Source of the DNA: Acidobacteriota bacterium
GTDB taxonomy: Bacteria; Acidobacteriota; Terriglobia; UBA7540
Length of the DNA: 11,429 nt
Reading direction: 5' to 3'
Assembly: GCA_021827255.1 (NCBI GenBank)
Contig: JAKAWO010000071.1
Location: 1 to 11,429, forward strand
Shown here: in pieces, positions 1 through 7,802 of the stretch
Position numbering within the stretch: the first letter of the stretch is position 1
How the letters are laid out: each line of letters opens with the position of its first letter
Notes under the pieces: generated by a model
What the model saw: the letters and a program-made list of their open reading frames with translations, nothing else
Databases searched by the model: none
Told to the model about the DNA's origin: nothing
Translations under genes and position numbers: made by a program

Positions 1-1161
1 AAGGATGGCGCCGTCAGCGGCGCGGATAGAAAGCGTGGGAAGGGTTTCTGGTTGGAACGGATGCCGAGCCGCTTGCCCCTCATTCACTTCGATGCCCAGA
101 CCGGCCCGTTCCGTCTTGAGCCAGTAACCGTCGCGCGTTTCGAGCGAATGCTCAACAACCTCCCAGCGCCACGGCACATCGCTCAGCATGTCTTCCTGAA
201 TCAGGAAATTGGGCGTTGAAAGACCGAAGTGGAGGGCGGCCGCATTGGCAATGGGCCCGAGCGGGTTGTGGGGCGCAACCCCCATGAAGTAGGCTTCCGC
301 CATGGCGGCGATCTTCTTGCCTTCGAGCAGACCTCCGCAATGACAAAGATCCGGTTGGACCACGTGGCAGGCCTGCTGCTCGAAAATGGGGCGGAACTGG
401 TGGCGAGTCACCAAGCGCTCGCCGGTGGCGATGGGCACGCCCACCGCCTCGCGTACTTGTCGCAGAGCCGCGACGTTTTCAGGCGGCACCGGTTCCTCGC
501 AAAAATACGGTTTGAATTCCTCAATGGCATTGATATACTCGATGGCGACGGCGGGATAGGTTCGGCCGTGAAAATCAATCATCAGGTCCACAGCGTCCCC
601 AATGGCCAGGCGCAACTTCTCGATGGCCTGGGCAAACTTTTTAATGACCTTCGCCCCCATCAGCGGCTCCGAATAAGGGACGCAAACCACCTTGACCGCG
701 CTGTAGCCGCGGGCGATGGCCTGCTGGGCCAGCTCAATGAGTGGGGCCGTATCAAAGGTTTCGTACACGGCCTTCATGGCGCCGCCGCCCAAGTGGGTGT
801 ACATGCGCACGCGGTCGCGCACCTCGCCGCCGAGAAGCTTGTAAACGGGTTGCGATAGGGATTTGCCCAGAATGTCCCAGCAAGCTTGCTCGATGCCGCT
901 GATAGCGCTCATGCCAATCACACCCAGCCGCCAGAACGATTGACGGTATAGCTTTTGGTAGAGATGCTCAACGCGCGTGGGGTCTTCGCCGATCAGCATG
1001 GGCGCCAAGTCTTCTATCGCGCCAACGACGGCGCGCGTTTTCCATTCGAGCGAAGCCTCGCCCCAACCTACAAGACCTGCCTCATCGGTTTCCACCTTCA
1101 CGAAAACCCAGTTCCGCATCTGGGCATTGACGACCAGCGTTTTGAGGGCAGTAATTTTCAT
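1..1161 (-). CDS. dgoD: D-galactonate dehydratase-like enolase superfamily protein (partial, 3' end off the left edge)
   Basis: Translating the minus strand from the ATG at 1161 gives 387 codons with no stop, so the gene leaves the window on the left. The N-terminal capping domain (about residues 1-120) and the TIM barrel of the mandelate racemase/muconate lactonizing family are visible. Likely metal ligands are D196 in the IDFHGR motif, E222 in CEEP and E248 in TGER. H198 and H298 (APHNPLGP) match the catalytic histidines. All sit a constant 13 residues beyond their E. coli DgoD equivalents (D183, H185, E209, E235, H285, from memory). The family dehydrates sugar acids to 2-keto-3-deoxy acids in the cytoplasm; galactonate is the best guess, and other aldonates (fuconate, rhamnonate) remain possible. 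E. coli DgoD is about 382 aa, so only a few C-terminal codons are missing. It starts 4 nt after the SDR stop with no strong ribosome site, which suggests translational coupling. Confidence 0.9.
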   Translation of the reverse strand, partial: MKITALKTLVVNAQMRNWVFVKVETDEAGLVGWGEASLEWKTRAVVGAIEDLAPMLIGEDPTRVEHLYQKLYRQSFWRLGVIGMSAISGIEQACWDILGKSLSQPVYKLLGGEVRDRVRMYTHLGGGAMKAVYETFDTAPLIELAQQAIARGYSAVKVVCVPYSEPLMGAKVIKKFAQAIEKLRLAIGDAVDLMIDFHGRTYPAVAIEYINAIEEFKPYFCEEPVPPENVAALRQVREAVGVPIATGERLVTRHQFRPIFEQQACHVVQPDLCHCGGLLEGKKIAAMAEAYFMGVAPHNPLGPIANAAALHFGLSTPNFLIQEDMLSDVPWRWEVVEHSLETRDGYWLKTERAGLGIEVNEGQAARHPFQPETLPTLSIRAADGAIL

Positions 1162-1165
1162 AGCA

Positions 1166-1951
1166 TCAATCCATCGGGTAGAGGCTACAGCCGCCGTCCA
1201 CCAGAAGCGTTACCCCCGTCACGTAATCCGCCGCCTCGGAGATGAGGAATAGGAAGGCGTCCGCGACCGATTCCGGAGGCTGAAGGTAGCCGAGCGGAAT
1301 GGCCTTTTCCGCGCGGCGGCGATAATCCGGCTCCGTGTCCCATTGACGCTTGGCCATGCCGACCGCCACAATACCCGGCGCCACCGCATTCACCCGGATG
1401 CCATGCACGGCCAGTTCTCGCGCCATCCCGCGCATGAGCATTTTCATTCCGCTCTTGGTCACATTGTAGGGCGTAATGTCCGGCCAGGGCACATCTTGAA
1501 CCCAGGAAGAAGTGAAAATAATTTTGCCCTTCACCCCTTGCTTCACCATGGAGCGAGCTGCCGCCTGCGCCACCAAAAAGGCGCTCTTCAAATTGACGGC
1601 TAGGATTGTGTCCCATTCGGCTTCGGGATAATCCAGAATGGAGCTGCTGTGGGCCATCCCCGCGTGGCAAAGGGCCACGTCGAGCCGGCCAAATGCGGTG
1701 ATAGTTTCCTGGACGGCTCGCTGTGCTTCGGAAGCTTGGGTCACATCAGCTCGGACGTATCGGGTACGATCCGCGGGCCATTTTTGCTGATTAAAGATTG
1801 GGTGGGCGGTATCCTCACTTAGGATATCGTTGACGGCCACGCGCGCCGAGTGCGCGAGCAAACGTCCTGCCACCACTCGACCAATCGCGCCAAGCCCCCC
1901 CGTTATCAGCACGGTTCGACCTTCGAGGCAATCGTTCGCAAAAGTTGGCAT
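1166..1951 (-). CDS. SDR family oxidoreductase (candidate sugar dehydrogenase)
   Basis: This is a classical short-chain dehydrogenase of 261 aa from the chosen ATG. It has the cofactor loop TGGLGAIG (17-24), ND at 40-41, D69, CHAG (95-98) in place of the usual NNAG, N120, and a catalytic set of S149, Y162 and K166 (YNVTK). RVNAVAPG (187-194) and the C-terminal VDGG (251-254) are also present. The frame is open further upstream to a GTG at 1996 and an ATG at 1966. I chose 1951 because GGAGAG (1959-1964) lies 7 nt before it and because family members begin shortly before the glycine loop. Standing directly before an aldonate dehydratase gene, it probably oxidises a free aldose to the lactone, as galactose or fucose dehydrogenases of this family do. 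D41 after the second strand favours NAD+ over NADP+. Substrate is inferred only from context. Confidence 0.93.
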   Translation of the reverse strand: MPTFANDCLEGRTVLITGGLGAIGRVVAGRLLAHSARVAVNDILSEDTAHPIFNQQKWPADRTRYVRADVTQASEAQRAVQETITAFGRLDVALCHAGMAHSSSILDYPEAEWDTILAVNLKSAFLVAQAAARSMVKQGVKGKIIFTSSWVQDVPWPDITPYNVTKSGMKMLMRGMARELAVHGIRVNAVAPGIVAVGMAKRQWDTEPDYRRRAEKAIPLGYLQPPESVADAFLFLISEAADYVTGVTLLVDGGCSLYPMD

Positions 1952-2044
1952 ATTTCCACTCTCCATAAATCCTTGGCACAACCGCTTACCGGGCACCGAA
2001 TTGTTTTGGCTCGCCGTCTTTTGGCTGGTTCTGAATTTCCGGAT

Positions 2045-4081
2045 TTATCGCACCGCAAATTTGTCGAATTCAGCGACGTTCCAGCCGGAACCCACTCCCG
2101 CCATACCGTGCCTATGGCTCGAGTCGGTTAATCGGGCCACAACGTGGCCGTCCATCGAAGCTGTAATCTGCGATCCATGGAAGTTTAGCTCCAAATGATG
2201 CCACTTTCCGCGAGCCGACGCGATCTTGCCTGAGACAAGCTGGGCGGTGGGCGATTTATACTTGGTGCTATCGAGCTCCCACTGGCCGTCACTGTTGAGT
2301 ATCAGAACGTAGCAGCTTGGAAAACGGGCCTTGGGATCCTTGAAAACGTCGGCATCATCAATCCGCCCGAGCAGCGTGACGTCGCCCGCGCCTTGCAACA
2401 AGACATCGGCACTTACACGGTAGTCCCGCCAATGCTCACTGCCGAGATAAGTATAAGGGTCTGGAAGAGGTCCCCAAGGGATCAGCTTGCGAGTGATGAC
2501 CTGACGCAGGCAACGGCCGGGTCGGCCCGAGCAGGGGTGGCCTTCAAACGCTCCATCCTGGTCGGCAAAGTAGCGCGGCGAGCCACCGAGAGGTGTTGTT
2601 TCAAAAGTTTCCGTGTACGGAAACGGAAATAGCTCGGCGGGAGGCGGCGTGGCGGTGCCCTTGCCCTGCCCCGTGGTCGTGGTGAGAGAATACAGGGAGT
2701 CGGGGTCGAGGGTCAGGCTAAAAGAGCTGTTGCGCGGCGTAATGTCGGCGACGTGCTCAAACGTCTTGCGTGCGTTCGTTTCCCAAACGTGCACGGCGGC
2801 TTGCGAAAGACCACCAGAAACCTCAAAACGGACTCGCTGGAGATCCTTGGCATTGACGGTCTCGAGAATGACGCTGTAATCGTTGCCCCGAGGTGATTTG
2901 AGCGTGACATAGCTTCCGCCGCCGGATAGATACCCACATGCGCTATTGATATATTGCCAGCCGGGTTGAGCGAACTGCGTCGTATGCGCCGTGACCCAGA
3001 TCATAGGCAGAACCTTGTAATGGCCCGACCACGGTGTGTTCGCCAGCATGAGGCCGGAATCTGGCGCCGCCAAATTGTCATAGTAAGAGGTGACGGGGCT
3101 CCAAATTTCCGTCGCGGTAGTGCGGTCCCGAATGTAGTTTAAGTTATAGAGCATTGCCAACGACTCGGCATAGGGGGACCACTTCTGAGATAGGCCCTTC
3201 GTGTAATAAAAGAATTCGTCTTCCGAGGCCCACAGGGGTTTGCCCGTCTTGAGCGCCGCATCGGGGGTAGTTCGGCCTTGGATCACATTGGGGCTGTGGA
3301 CGCCGATGACATCCACGGCCTTTTCAAGCTGCGCGTCATGGGCCAGCTTATCCACGATACTCCAGGGATGCTCCCGCGTGTACAAATCGCAACAGACGAT
3401 GTGGGTTTTCAGGTGGTGCGCAAGCAGCGTGCGGTGGAGCAGCTTCACGTACTGGGTCTCATACTGGGTTTCATTCCAAATCCCCGTGAAGCGCATGTTG
3501 AGGTGGTGAGCCGACTGCGCGCCTTCGATGAATTTGGCCACATATTCGGCCATGTCCTGGGAGTAAAAGTGGCCGTTACCGATCCAGCCCGGCGCGCCCC
3601 AAGCGAGCGAGTCGAGAATAATATTGGGGTTGCGCTTCTCAGCCTCTTCCATGAACCACCATTCGTAGCCGCGATTAAAGTTGGGGTGGGCCATCTCCGC
3701 GCGAGTGCGCGCAAAGCTCGGCTCGGAGCCGTCCGTGGAGTTGACGTCGGCGCCGATCTCAACCTTGAGGTGCTGAAGCGAGGCTCCGTAATCCGGCTTA
3801 AAAAGGTAATCGAGAATCTGACGGCGTTGAGCCTTCGGGTAGTCCACGAGGAGGCGTGTCGAGGCGCCCGCACTCACCCCTCCGAGGCCATCGAAGATGC
3901 GTCCTTTGCCGCGCCCGTCAAGTTGAATCGTGGGGGTTGAGGTGATGCGTTGCGAGGGGCGGCACCCTGTCAACAGGCCTAACATTCCCAACGCGCAGAA
4001 CAGCTCCCCTAGGCAAGGAATCCTTGGGGGTTGGCTCTTGCCCGGCCTGATCATTTGTCCCTTCTTGCCGAGTTTGCTCAT
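2045..4081 (-). CDS. GH59 galactocerebrosidase-like glycoside hydrolase, lipoprotein
   Basis: This 678-aa protein resembles animal galactosylceramidase (GALC, family GH59) over its whole length. Shared stretches include IFDGLGGVSAG (62-72), LDYLFKPDYGASL (90-102), TDGSEP (116-121), RGYEWW (137-142), AHTTQFAQPGW (365-375) and GGGSYV (387-392). The expected acid/base is E204 in GIWNE and the nucleophile is E287 in ASED. The layout is a TIM barrel (about 55-345), a beta-sandwich (about 346-475) and a C-terminal lectin-like domain (about 484-678). The N-terminus has a hydrophobic stretch ending in a lipobox, LLTGC with C40, so the enzyme is probably an exported, lipid-anchored beta-galactosidase. 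In bacteria the substrate is more likely a plant or microbial galactoside than galactosylceramide. An alternative start at 4054 has a nearer ribosome site (GAAGGGA, 4058-4064), while AAGGA lies 12 nt before 4081; both keep the signal peptide. Confidence 0.92.
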   Translation of the reverse strand: MSKLGKKGQMIRPGKSQPPRIPCLGELFCALGMLGLLTGCRPSQRITSTPTIQLDGRGKGRIFDGLGGVSAGASTRLLVDYPKAQRRQILDYLFKPDYGASLQHLKVEIGADVNSTDGSEPSFARTRAEMAHPNFNRGYEWWFMEEAEKRNPNIILDSLAWGAPGWIGNGHFYSQDMAEYVAKFIEGAQSAHHLNMRFTGIWNETQYETQYVKLLHRTLLAHHLKTHIVCCDLYTREHPWSIVDKLAHDAQLEKAVDVIGVHSPNVIQGRTTPDAALKTGKPLWASEDEFFYYTKGLSQKWSPYAESLAMLYNLNYIRDRTTATEIWSPVTSYYDNLAAPDSGLMLANTPWSGHYKVLPMIWVTAHTTQFAQPGWQYINSACGYLSGGGSYVTLKSPRGNDYSVILETVNAKDLQRVRFEVSGGLSQAAVHVWETNARKTFEHVADITPRNSSFSLTLDPDSLYSLTTTTGQGKGTATPPPAELFPFPYTETFETTPLGGSPRYFADQDGAFEGHPCSGRPGRCLRQVITRKLIPWGPLPDPYTYLGSEHWRDYRVSADVLLQGAGDVTLLGRIDDADVFKDPKARFPSCYVLILNSDGQWELDSTKYKSPTAQLVSGKIASARGKWHHLELNFHGSQITASMDGHVVARLTDSSHRHGMAGVGSGWNVAEFDKFAVR

Positions 4082-4106
4082 CGGCGCCGAGTATCCTTAT
4101 TGGGTT

Positions 4107-5135
4107 TCAAAACAGGCCACCCAGATTGAGCACAACGACCGAAATTAGCGTGACCAGGACCGCCGCCATCAGAACCCGACGGGTTCGCGCCGAGGTAGCC
4201 TTCCATTCGCCCGTCAGAACGCCGAGCGCATTCGACCAGAGGATTTGCGCCGCAATGAACAGCGTAAACCCGACGGAGGTCCCGTAAGCGCCGACCAGAG
4301 TGGCGCCGACGCCGTAGCCAACGATGCCAGCAAGCCAGAGAAAACCCATAGCAGCACCCAGCCAAGCCTCTCGCGCCCAGCCGGGCGAAGCAAACCTGGC
4401 CCAGGATCGGTTATGCGAGAGCAGCCAAGCGCAGTAACCCACGTTCGGGATAAAACCGGCACTCAGAATCAGCGCCCAAACCGCATACGGCGAAGCCCAA
4501 GGTCCCGCCCCCAACCCCTTGCTGAGCTCCAGCAGCTTGCCGCTGAATGCAAAGCCCAGGTTCCAAGCAGAGCCCACGATGCCGGTGAAGATACAGATGC
4601 CGAGGCCCGCAGCATAGCTGTAACCCAGCCGGCTTTTGGGCACCTGACTCGATGCCTGCTCGCGCTCCCTGCGCCGCCCCGCCTTGCCGTACAGAACCAA
4701 GCCACCGAAAAGAATCGGCATGCTGACCAGCAGTAGAAGGCCCCTCGGCCGCAGCAGGGCGGCGGGGTCGAGCGCCAGGAGCGGAATCAGCGAACCAAAA
4801 AGGCAGCCCAGCCCGGAAACCACTGTGAACGCCAGCGCCATGCCCACGGCCTCGATGCCCAAGCCAAAAGTGACTTGCGCAATCCCCCAAAGGAACCCGA
4901 AGGCGAGAGGATAAATCAAGGTGCGGCTCGGCGATTTGCGATAAAGCTCGGCGAGGTGGGGGACCCACCCGATGGCCAATCCCCAAGGCAGAAGCAGCAA
5001 TGCGACAACGGCGAAAACCAGCCACGTATTTTCCCATTTCCAGCTTCGAGAAGACTTCATCGGCGCCGCAAAGCTGCCATTCACAGCGCCGCTTGCAGCA
5101 ATAATAGCCATGCCCAGCCAGAAATGGTCGCTCAT
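4107..5135 (-). CDS. rhaT: RhaT-family sugar/H+ symporter
   Basis: The product is a 342-aa integral membrane protein with about ten hydrophobic segments, close in length to E. coli L-rhamnose permease RhaT (344 aa). It carries the family's N-terminal pattern of small residues followed by APMK, then KWENTW (about 33-38), LPWG, an FLWGIAQVTFGLG segment, and a later ILWSNALG..TGEWK stretch matching the conserved region before the last helix. RhaT transporters import deoxy-sugars with protons. Here the gene lies between two galactosidase genes, so the substrate may be galactose, fucose or a related sugar rather than rhamnose. The frame is open to a GTG at 5162, but the ATG at 5135 has AGGGA (5144-5148) 8 nt upstream and gives the canonical length. 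It lies 63 nt after the GH27 gene and 25 nt before the GH59 gene. Confidence 0.9.
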   Translation of the reverse strand: MSDHFWLGMAIIAASGAVNGSFAAPMKSSRSWKWENTWLVFAVVALLLLPWGLAIGWVPHLAELYRKSPSRTLIYPLAFGFLWGIAQVTFGLGIEAVGMALAFTVVSGLGCLFGSLIPLLALDPAALLRPRGLLLLVSMPILFGGLVLYGKAGRRREREQASSQVPKSRLGYSYAAGLGICIFTGIVGSAWNLGFAFSGKLLELSKGLGAGPWASPYAVWALILSAGFIPNVGYCAWLLSHNRSWARFASPGWAREAWLGAAMGFLWLAGIVGYGVGATLVGAYGTSVGFTLFIAAQILWSNALGVLTGEWKATSARTRRVLMAAVLVTLISVVVLNLGGLF

Positions 5136-5198
5136 GGTGCCGATCCCTGCGAGGATTGTCACCGCCGGATTGCTGCGGCTCGCGGGAACAACGATGCG

Positions 5199-6365
5199 CT
5201 ATTCTAACTTGACCAGTACCACTCCGTGACTTAGAACCTCAGCGGAAAAGCTATTATGAAAGAAGCCGAGGTCCTTGCGCGCCCAAAGGTCTCGCACCTG
5301 AACCGACTGCGGCATCCCGACGTCCTTGAAATGAACCGTCATGCGCAGGGACGAAAGACTTCGATTAAACAACCCCACGGCCAGGCTGTGATGAATCAGC
5401 GGCTTGACCCAGATCTCAAGCGGGCCCTCTTGCCAAACTCGATGGCCCTCTATGCCCTTCGGATCCTGATCCACCGCGATGACTTCCGGATTGGTCAGAA
5501 TTTCTCGCGTTGTCTCGCTCATGTGGGTCAGGTCATTTCCGGCCAACAGCGGCGCCGCCAAAATGCACCACAAGCTCATCTGGGTAAGCTCCTCGTTGTG
5601 ATTGAGGCGACCGAGGCCAATCTGCAAAATATCAGGATCATTCCAGTGCCCCGGGCCGGCAAACTTGCCAAGACCGTTCTGCTGAAATCCGAAAAGAGAA
5701 ACCCGGTCGTAGCCACCTCCGATGTCGTCGGTGGTCCGCCACATGTTGCCGCCGACTGACCCTCCCCAGCGCCAGACGGCTTCGAGACCGTATTGACACA
5801 GGCTGAAAACCATGGGGCGGCCCGTGCTCAAAATCGCCTCGTACATTTTTCTATAGGCCGCCTGCATCTGGTCGGGCGGATAAACTTTCGACGCACTGCA
5901 CCAGTCGTATTTCACGAAATCCACGCCCCAGCGCGCATAAGTTTCGGCATCCTGCTTCTCATGCCCGTAACTGCCTTCGTGCCCCGCGCAGGTCTTGGGA
6001 CCGGGCGAAGAATAAATCCCAAATTTCAAGCCGAGGCTGTGAATGTAGTTTCCGAGAGCCTGCATATTGGGAAAACTGCTGTTGGGATGGATAAAACCTT
6101 CGGCGTCGCGCTTGCCCTGCCAGCAGTCGTCAACGTTGACGTAGGAATACCCGGCGGCCTTCATGCCGCTACGGACCATCGCCAGGGCGTTCGCGCGAAC
6201 GATGGCCTCGCTTATCTTGCAGCCATACCGATACCAATCATTCCAGCCCATGGGCGGCGTTTCGGCGAGCCGCGTCGTCTGGCCCATCGCCGGGGCCGCC
6301 GGCCACGTCGCCAAAAAGACCGCGCCCAGCGCGCTCGCCACTGCCGACCTTGTTCCTTTGCGCAT
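5199..6365 (-). CDS. GH27 alpha-galactosidase, secreted
   Basis: This 388-aa glycoside hydrolase of family 27 begins with a cleavable signal peptide: basic MRKGTR, a hydrophobic core, and a likely cut after PAMGQ near residue 29. The mature part opens with the family signature TPPMGWNDWYRYGC (36-49), followed by VNVDDCW (77-83). The nucleophile is D154 in VKYDWC and the acid/base is D214 in MWRTTDDI. GPGHWNDPDIL (237-247), LAAPLLAGNDL (269-279) and EVIAVDQDP (294-302) complete the barrel, and a small beta-domain ends the protein. GH27 enzymes hydrolyse terminal alpha-galactosides (melibiose, raffinose, galactomannan side chains), and some act on beta-L-arabinopyranosides. The frame is open to a TTG at 6401, but the ATG at 6365 has GGAGAAG (6373-6379) 7 nt upstream and starts the signal peptide properly. 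It is the first gene of the minus-strand operon. Confidence 0.94.
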   Translation of the reverse strand: MRKGTRSAVASALGAVFLATWPAAPAMGQTTRLAETPPMGWNDWYRYGCKISEAIVRANALAMVRSGMKAAGYSYVNVDDCWQGKRDAEGFIHPNSSFPNMQALGNYIHSLGLKFGIYSSPGPKTCAGHEGSYGHEKQDAETYARWGVDFVKYDWCSASKVYPPDQMQAAYRKMYEAILSTGRPMVFSLCQYGLEAVWRWGGSVGGNMWRTTDDIGGGYDRVSLFGFQQNGLGKFAGPGHWNDPDILQIGLGRLNHNEELTQMSLWCILAAPLLAGNDLTHMSETTREILTNPEVIAVDQDPKGIEGHRVWQEGPLEIWVKPLIHHSLAVGLFNRSLSSLRMTVHFKDVGMPQSVQVRDLWARKDLGFFHNSFSAEVLSHGVVLVKLE

Positions 6366-6523
6366 CGAAGCGCTTCTCCGATTTCTGTCGCGCCTTGCCA
6401 ACGCGCTTCAAACGCCGGCGTTGCGCGATGCCTTCGTGCTCCCTCCGCCGCGACCGGCGCGCCGAGTGTGCAATGATATCGCAGAACTGCCGAGCCGGCC
6501 CGTACAAACGTCCTAACCGGGCT

Positions 6524-6542
6524 CGACCGCCGCTCGCGGTCG
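6524..6542. promoter_or_regulatory. Inverted repeat, possible operator of the operon
   Basis: CGACCGC (6524-6530) and GCGGTCG (6536-6542) form a perfect 7-bp dyad with a 5-nt centre (CGCTC). It lies about 160 bp upstream of the GH27 start, a plausible place for a repressor or activator site. In GC-rich DNA short GC palindromes arise often, and no regulator is encoded nearby, so this is only a candidate. Confidence 0.25.
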
Positions 6543-6760
6543 TTGATAGTGTCTGGAGAGTGCGTTGAGGGGAACCGAACGAGATGCTGTGAGATGTGAT
6601 TCGGGATTTTCCCGGTGGGGAATCAGGTCTTTGAGGACACGATAAATGGGCAAAATCGCCGGCGTTCGTCCCGCCAATATGTCGCGGCGCGAATGCTCCG
6701 ACGGAAGAGCCGCAGACCGCAAAGACGGCGGCCTGCGCTACGGGGTCCGGGCTCTTGGCG

Positions 6761-6800
6761 CCAAACAAAGAATCCACGGTCAGGAAAGCACTGACCGTGG
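6761..6800 (-). terminator. Candidate rho-independent terminator after the nuclease-like gene
   Basis: A perfect 10-bp inverted repeat, CCACGGTCAG (6774-6783) and CTGACCGTGG (6791-6800), has a 7-nt loop. Read on the minus strand it is followed by a T-rich run, ATTCTTTGTTT (6773-6763). It begins 51 nt beyond the stop codon of the upstream minus-strand gene at 6852. This would separate that gene from the glycosidase operon. The T tract is interrupted, so efficiency is uncertain; a protein-binding dyad is the alternative. Confidence 0.5.
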
Positions 6801-6851
6801 CTTGCTCCACAGACATGACATGAGTGATGCCTTTCGTTCCGTAACGCAACT

Positions 6852-7802
6852 CTATATTACCGATTGAGGGCAGAATATTTCCTTTAGCCGATCAATCTGA
6901 TGAAGCACATCATAAAGCTGCTGATAGGTCTGAGGGGGACTAGATGTTTGTCCCGGCATTTTGCCGATCTCGGCGACTGCCTTGCCTAATCGTACCAGCA
7001 CATCGGGGACGGCTTTCTCAGGAATTTGTACGCGGGTGCCACGATAATTGCTGATTACCGAGCGGATGGCTCCCGTCAGATGCTTGGTATCCACCATGCC
7101 ATTCGGAAGGCGATACGGTAATTTCCAGGTGTGAGGATTTCTCGCGTCTCCAACGTAGGCAAAGCATTCGGCCGGCAGTTTGTACTTGGGGTGGAGGAGG
7201 GCAGCCACGACCTCTGCGGCGCTGATCTCCTGCACCGTTTCAACATATACCGGGGAAGCACCGGCTGATTCCGGGATTTGTTCTTCGGTGAGCTTTTCTG
7301 GAACGCGGTAGATGCCGTCCACGCTGACCCAGTAAGCGTCCAAACATGGAACTGCGTGATCAAGGCGCAGGCGGGCGCGGTGCTTTAGGCCGCCGTTCAC
7401 AATATCCGCCGCGTAGAACAACGTGCCATCGCTCACAGCGATGGTCGTGACGCGTTGCTCTTCCGCGTACCGCCTGGCCTGCGTGAGAGCACGCTCAAGC
7501 GAAGGCTGGTCCCAGGAAAGGGAGTTCGGCCGTTTTACCTCAACGACCAAGCGTTTGATGCCCATTTTGGTGAGCACCATATCGGCATGGCCGATTTGAT
7601 TATTCAAATCGCTGATCTGCCAATTGAGCGGGACTGTAAAAAAATCAGCCAATATGCTTTCGGCAACCTTCTCCGCCGCGTGGCCGTAACGAGCTTCCTG
7701 CAGGAGCCGCTCGGTGCGCTTTTGAAGAAAGAGAGGCCACTGCGCCTGGATAGCGTTACAAAACTCCCGGAAACTTGCCAATTGCATCAATTGTGGCGGC
7801 AT
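6852..7802 (-). CDS. HsdR-N-like PD-(D/E)XK nuclease-fold protein with an extra C-terminal module
   Basis: This 316-aa protein has an N-terminal domain like the nuclease domain of type I restriction subunit HsdR. It shows a helix with E44 and E48 (EKVAESILADFF), D74 in HADMVL, the E88-x-K90 pair in VVEVKRP, and Q108-x3-Y112 (QARRY), the pattern seen in RecB/HsdR-type nucleases. The chain lacks the helicase motor of real HsdR (about 1000 aa), and no HsdM or HsdS is nearby, so it is not a complete restriction system. Residues about 205-285 form a separate module (KYKLPAECFAYVGD, TWKLPYRL, NYRGTRVQIPEKAV). This recalls the small TWKLP domain I associate with phage-derived proteins; that link is from memory and weak. 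The start at 7802 lacks a clear ribosome site; M6 at 7787 is an alternative. Role is probably defence or DNA repair, unproven. Confidence 0.75.
   Translation of the reverse strand: MPPQLMQLASFREFCNAIQAQWPLFLQKRTERLLQEARYGHAAEKVAESILADFFTVPLNWQISDLNNQIGHADMVLTKMGIKRLVVEVKRPNSLSWDQPSLERALTQARRYAEEQRVTTIAVSDGTLFYAADIVNGGLKHRARLRLDHAVPCLDAYWVSVDGIYRVPEKLTEEQIPESAGASPVYVETVQEISAAEVVAALLHPKYKLPAECFAYVGDARNPHTWKLPYRLPNGMVDTKHLTGAIRSVISNYRGTRVQIPEKAVPDVLVRLGKAVAEIGKMPGQTSSPPQTYQQLYDVLHQIDRLKEIFCPQSVI

Larger units (their letters stand above)
6366..6851. other. Intergenic region upstream of the glycosidase operon
   Basis: These 486 bp separate the GH27 gene from the restriction-like gene upstream. 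I see no convincing coding sequence. The long minus-strand open frame here (6238-6849) overlaps the GH27 gene in another frame, has low-complexity basic composition and matches nothing I know. The region contains a strong hairpin (6774-6800), an operator-like 7-bp dyad (6524-6542) and a small nested stem at 6598-6624. The operon promoter should lie in the lower-numbered half on the minus strand, but no good -35/-10 pair was found by eye. Confidence 0.5.

Noticed and set aside
229..858. Plus-strand open frame of 209 codons
   Set aside because: It lies wholly antisense to the dehydratase gene, whose catalytic motifs are intact in the minus strand; the plus product is rich in H, L and A without recognisable motifs.
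3278..3940. Plus-strand open frame of 220 codons
   Set aside because: Antisense shadow of the GH59 catalytic domain caused by GC-biased codon use.
6455..6464. Palindrome CGGCGCGCCG as an operator
   Set aside because: A GC-only palindrome of this length is expected by chance in such GC-rich DNA and has no supporting context.
5793..6476. Plus-strand open frame of 227 codons
   Set aside because: Antisense to GH27; the minus-strand product carries all family motifs.
6598..6624. Nested stem GATTC-GGGA-ttt-TCCC-GAATC as a terminator or riboswitch element
   Set aside because: The pairing is real but short, with an asymmetric internal loop and no T tract; not enough to name a function.
6238..6849. 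Minus-strand open frame of 203 codons spanning the operon leader
   Set aside because: It overlaps the GH27 signal peptide and catalytic start in another frame, ends in a run of Arg/Gly/Ala typical of shadow frames, contains the 10-bp terminator-like hairpin, and resembles no known family.
6852..7802. Complete type I restriction system
   Set aside because: Only the nuclease-domain part is present; helicase motifs, HsdM and HsdS are absent from the window.
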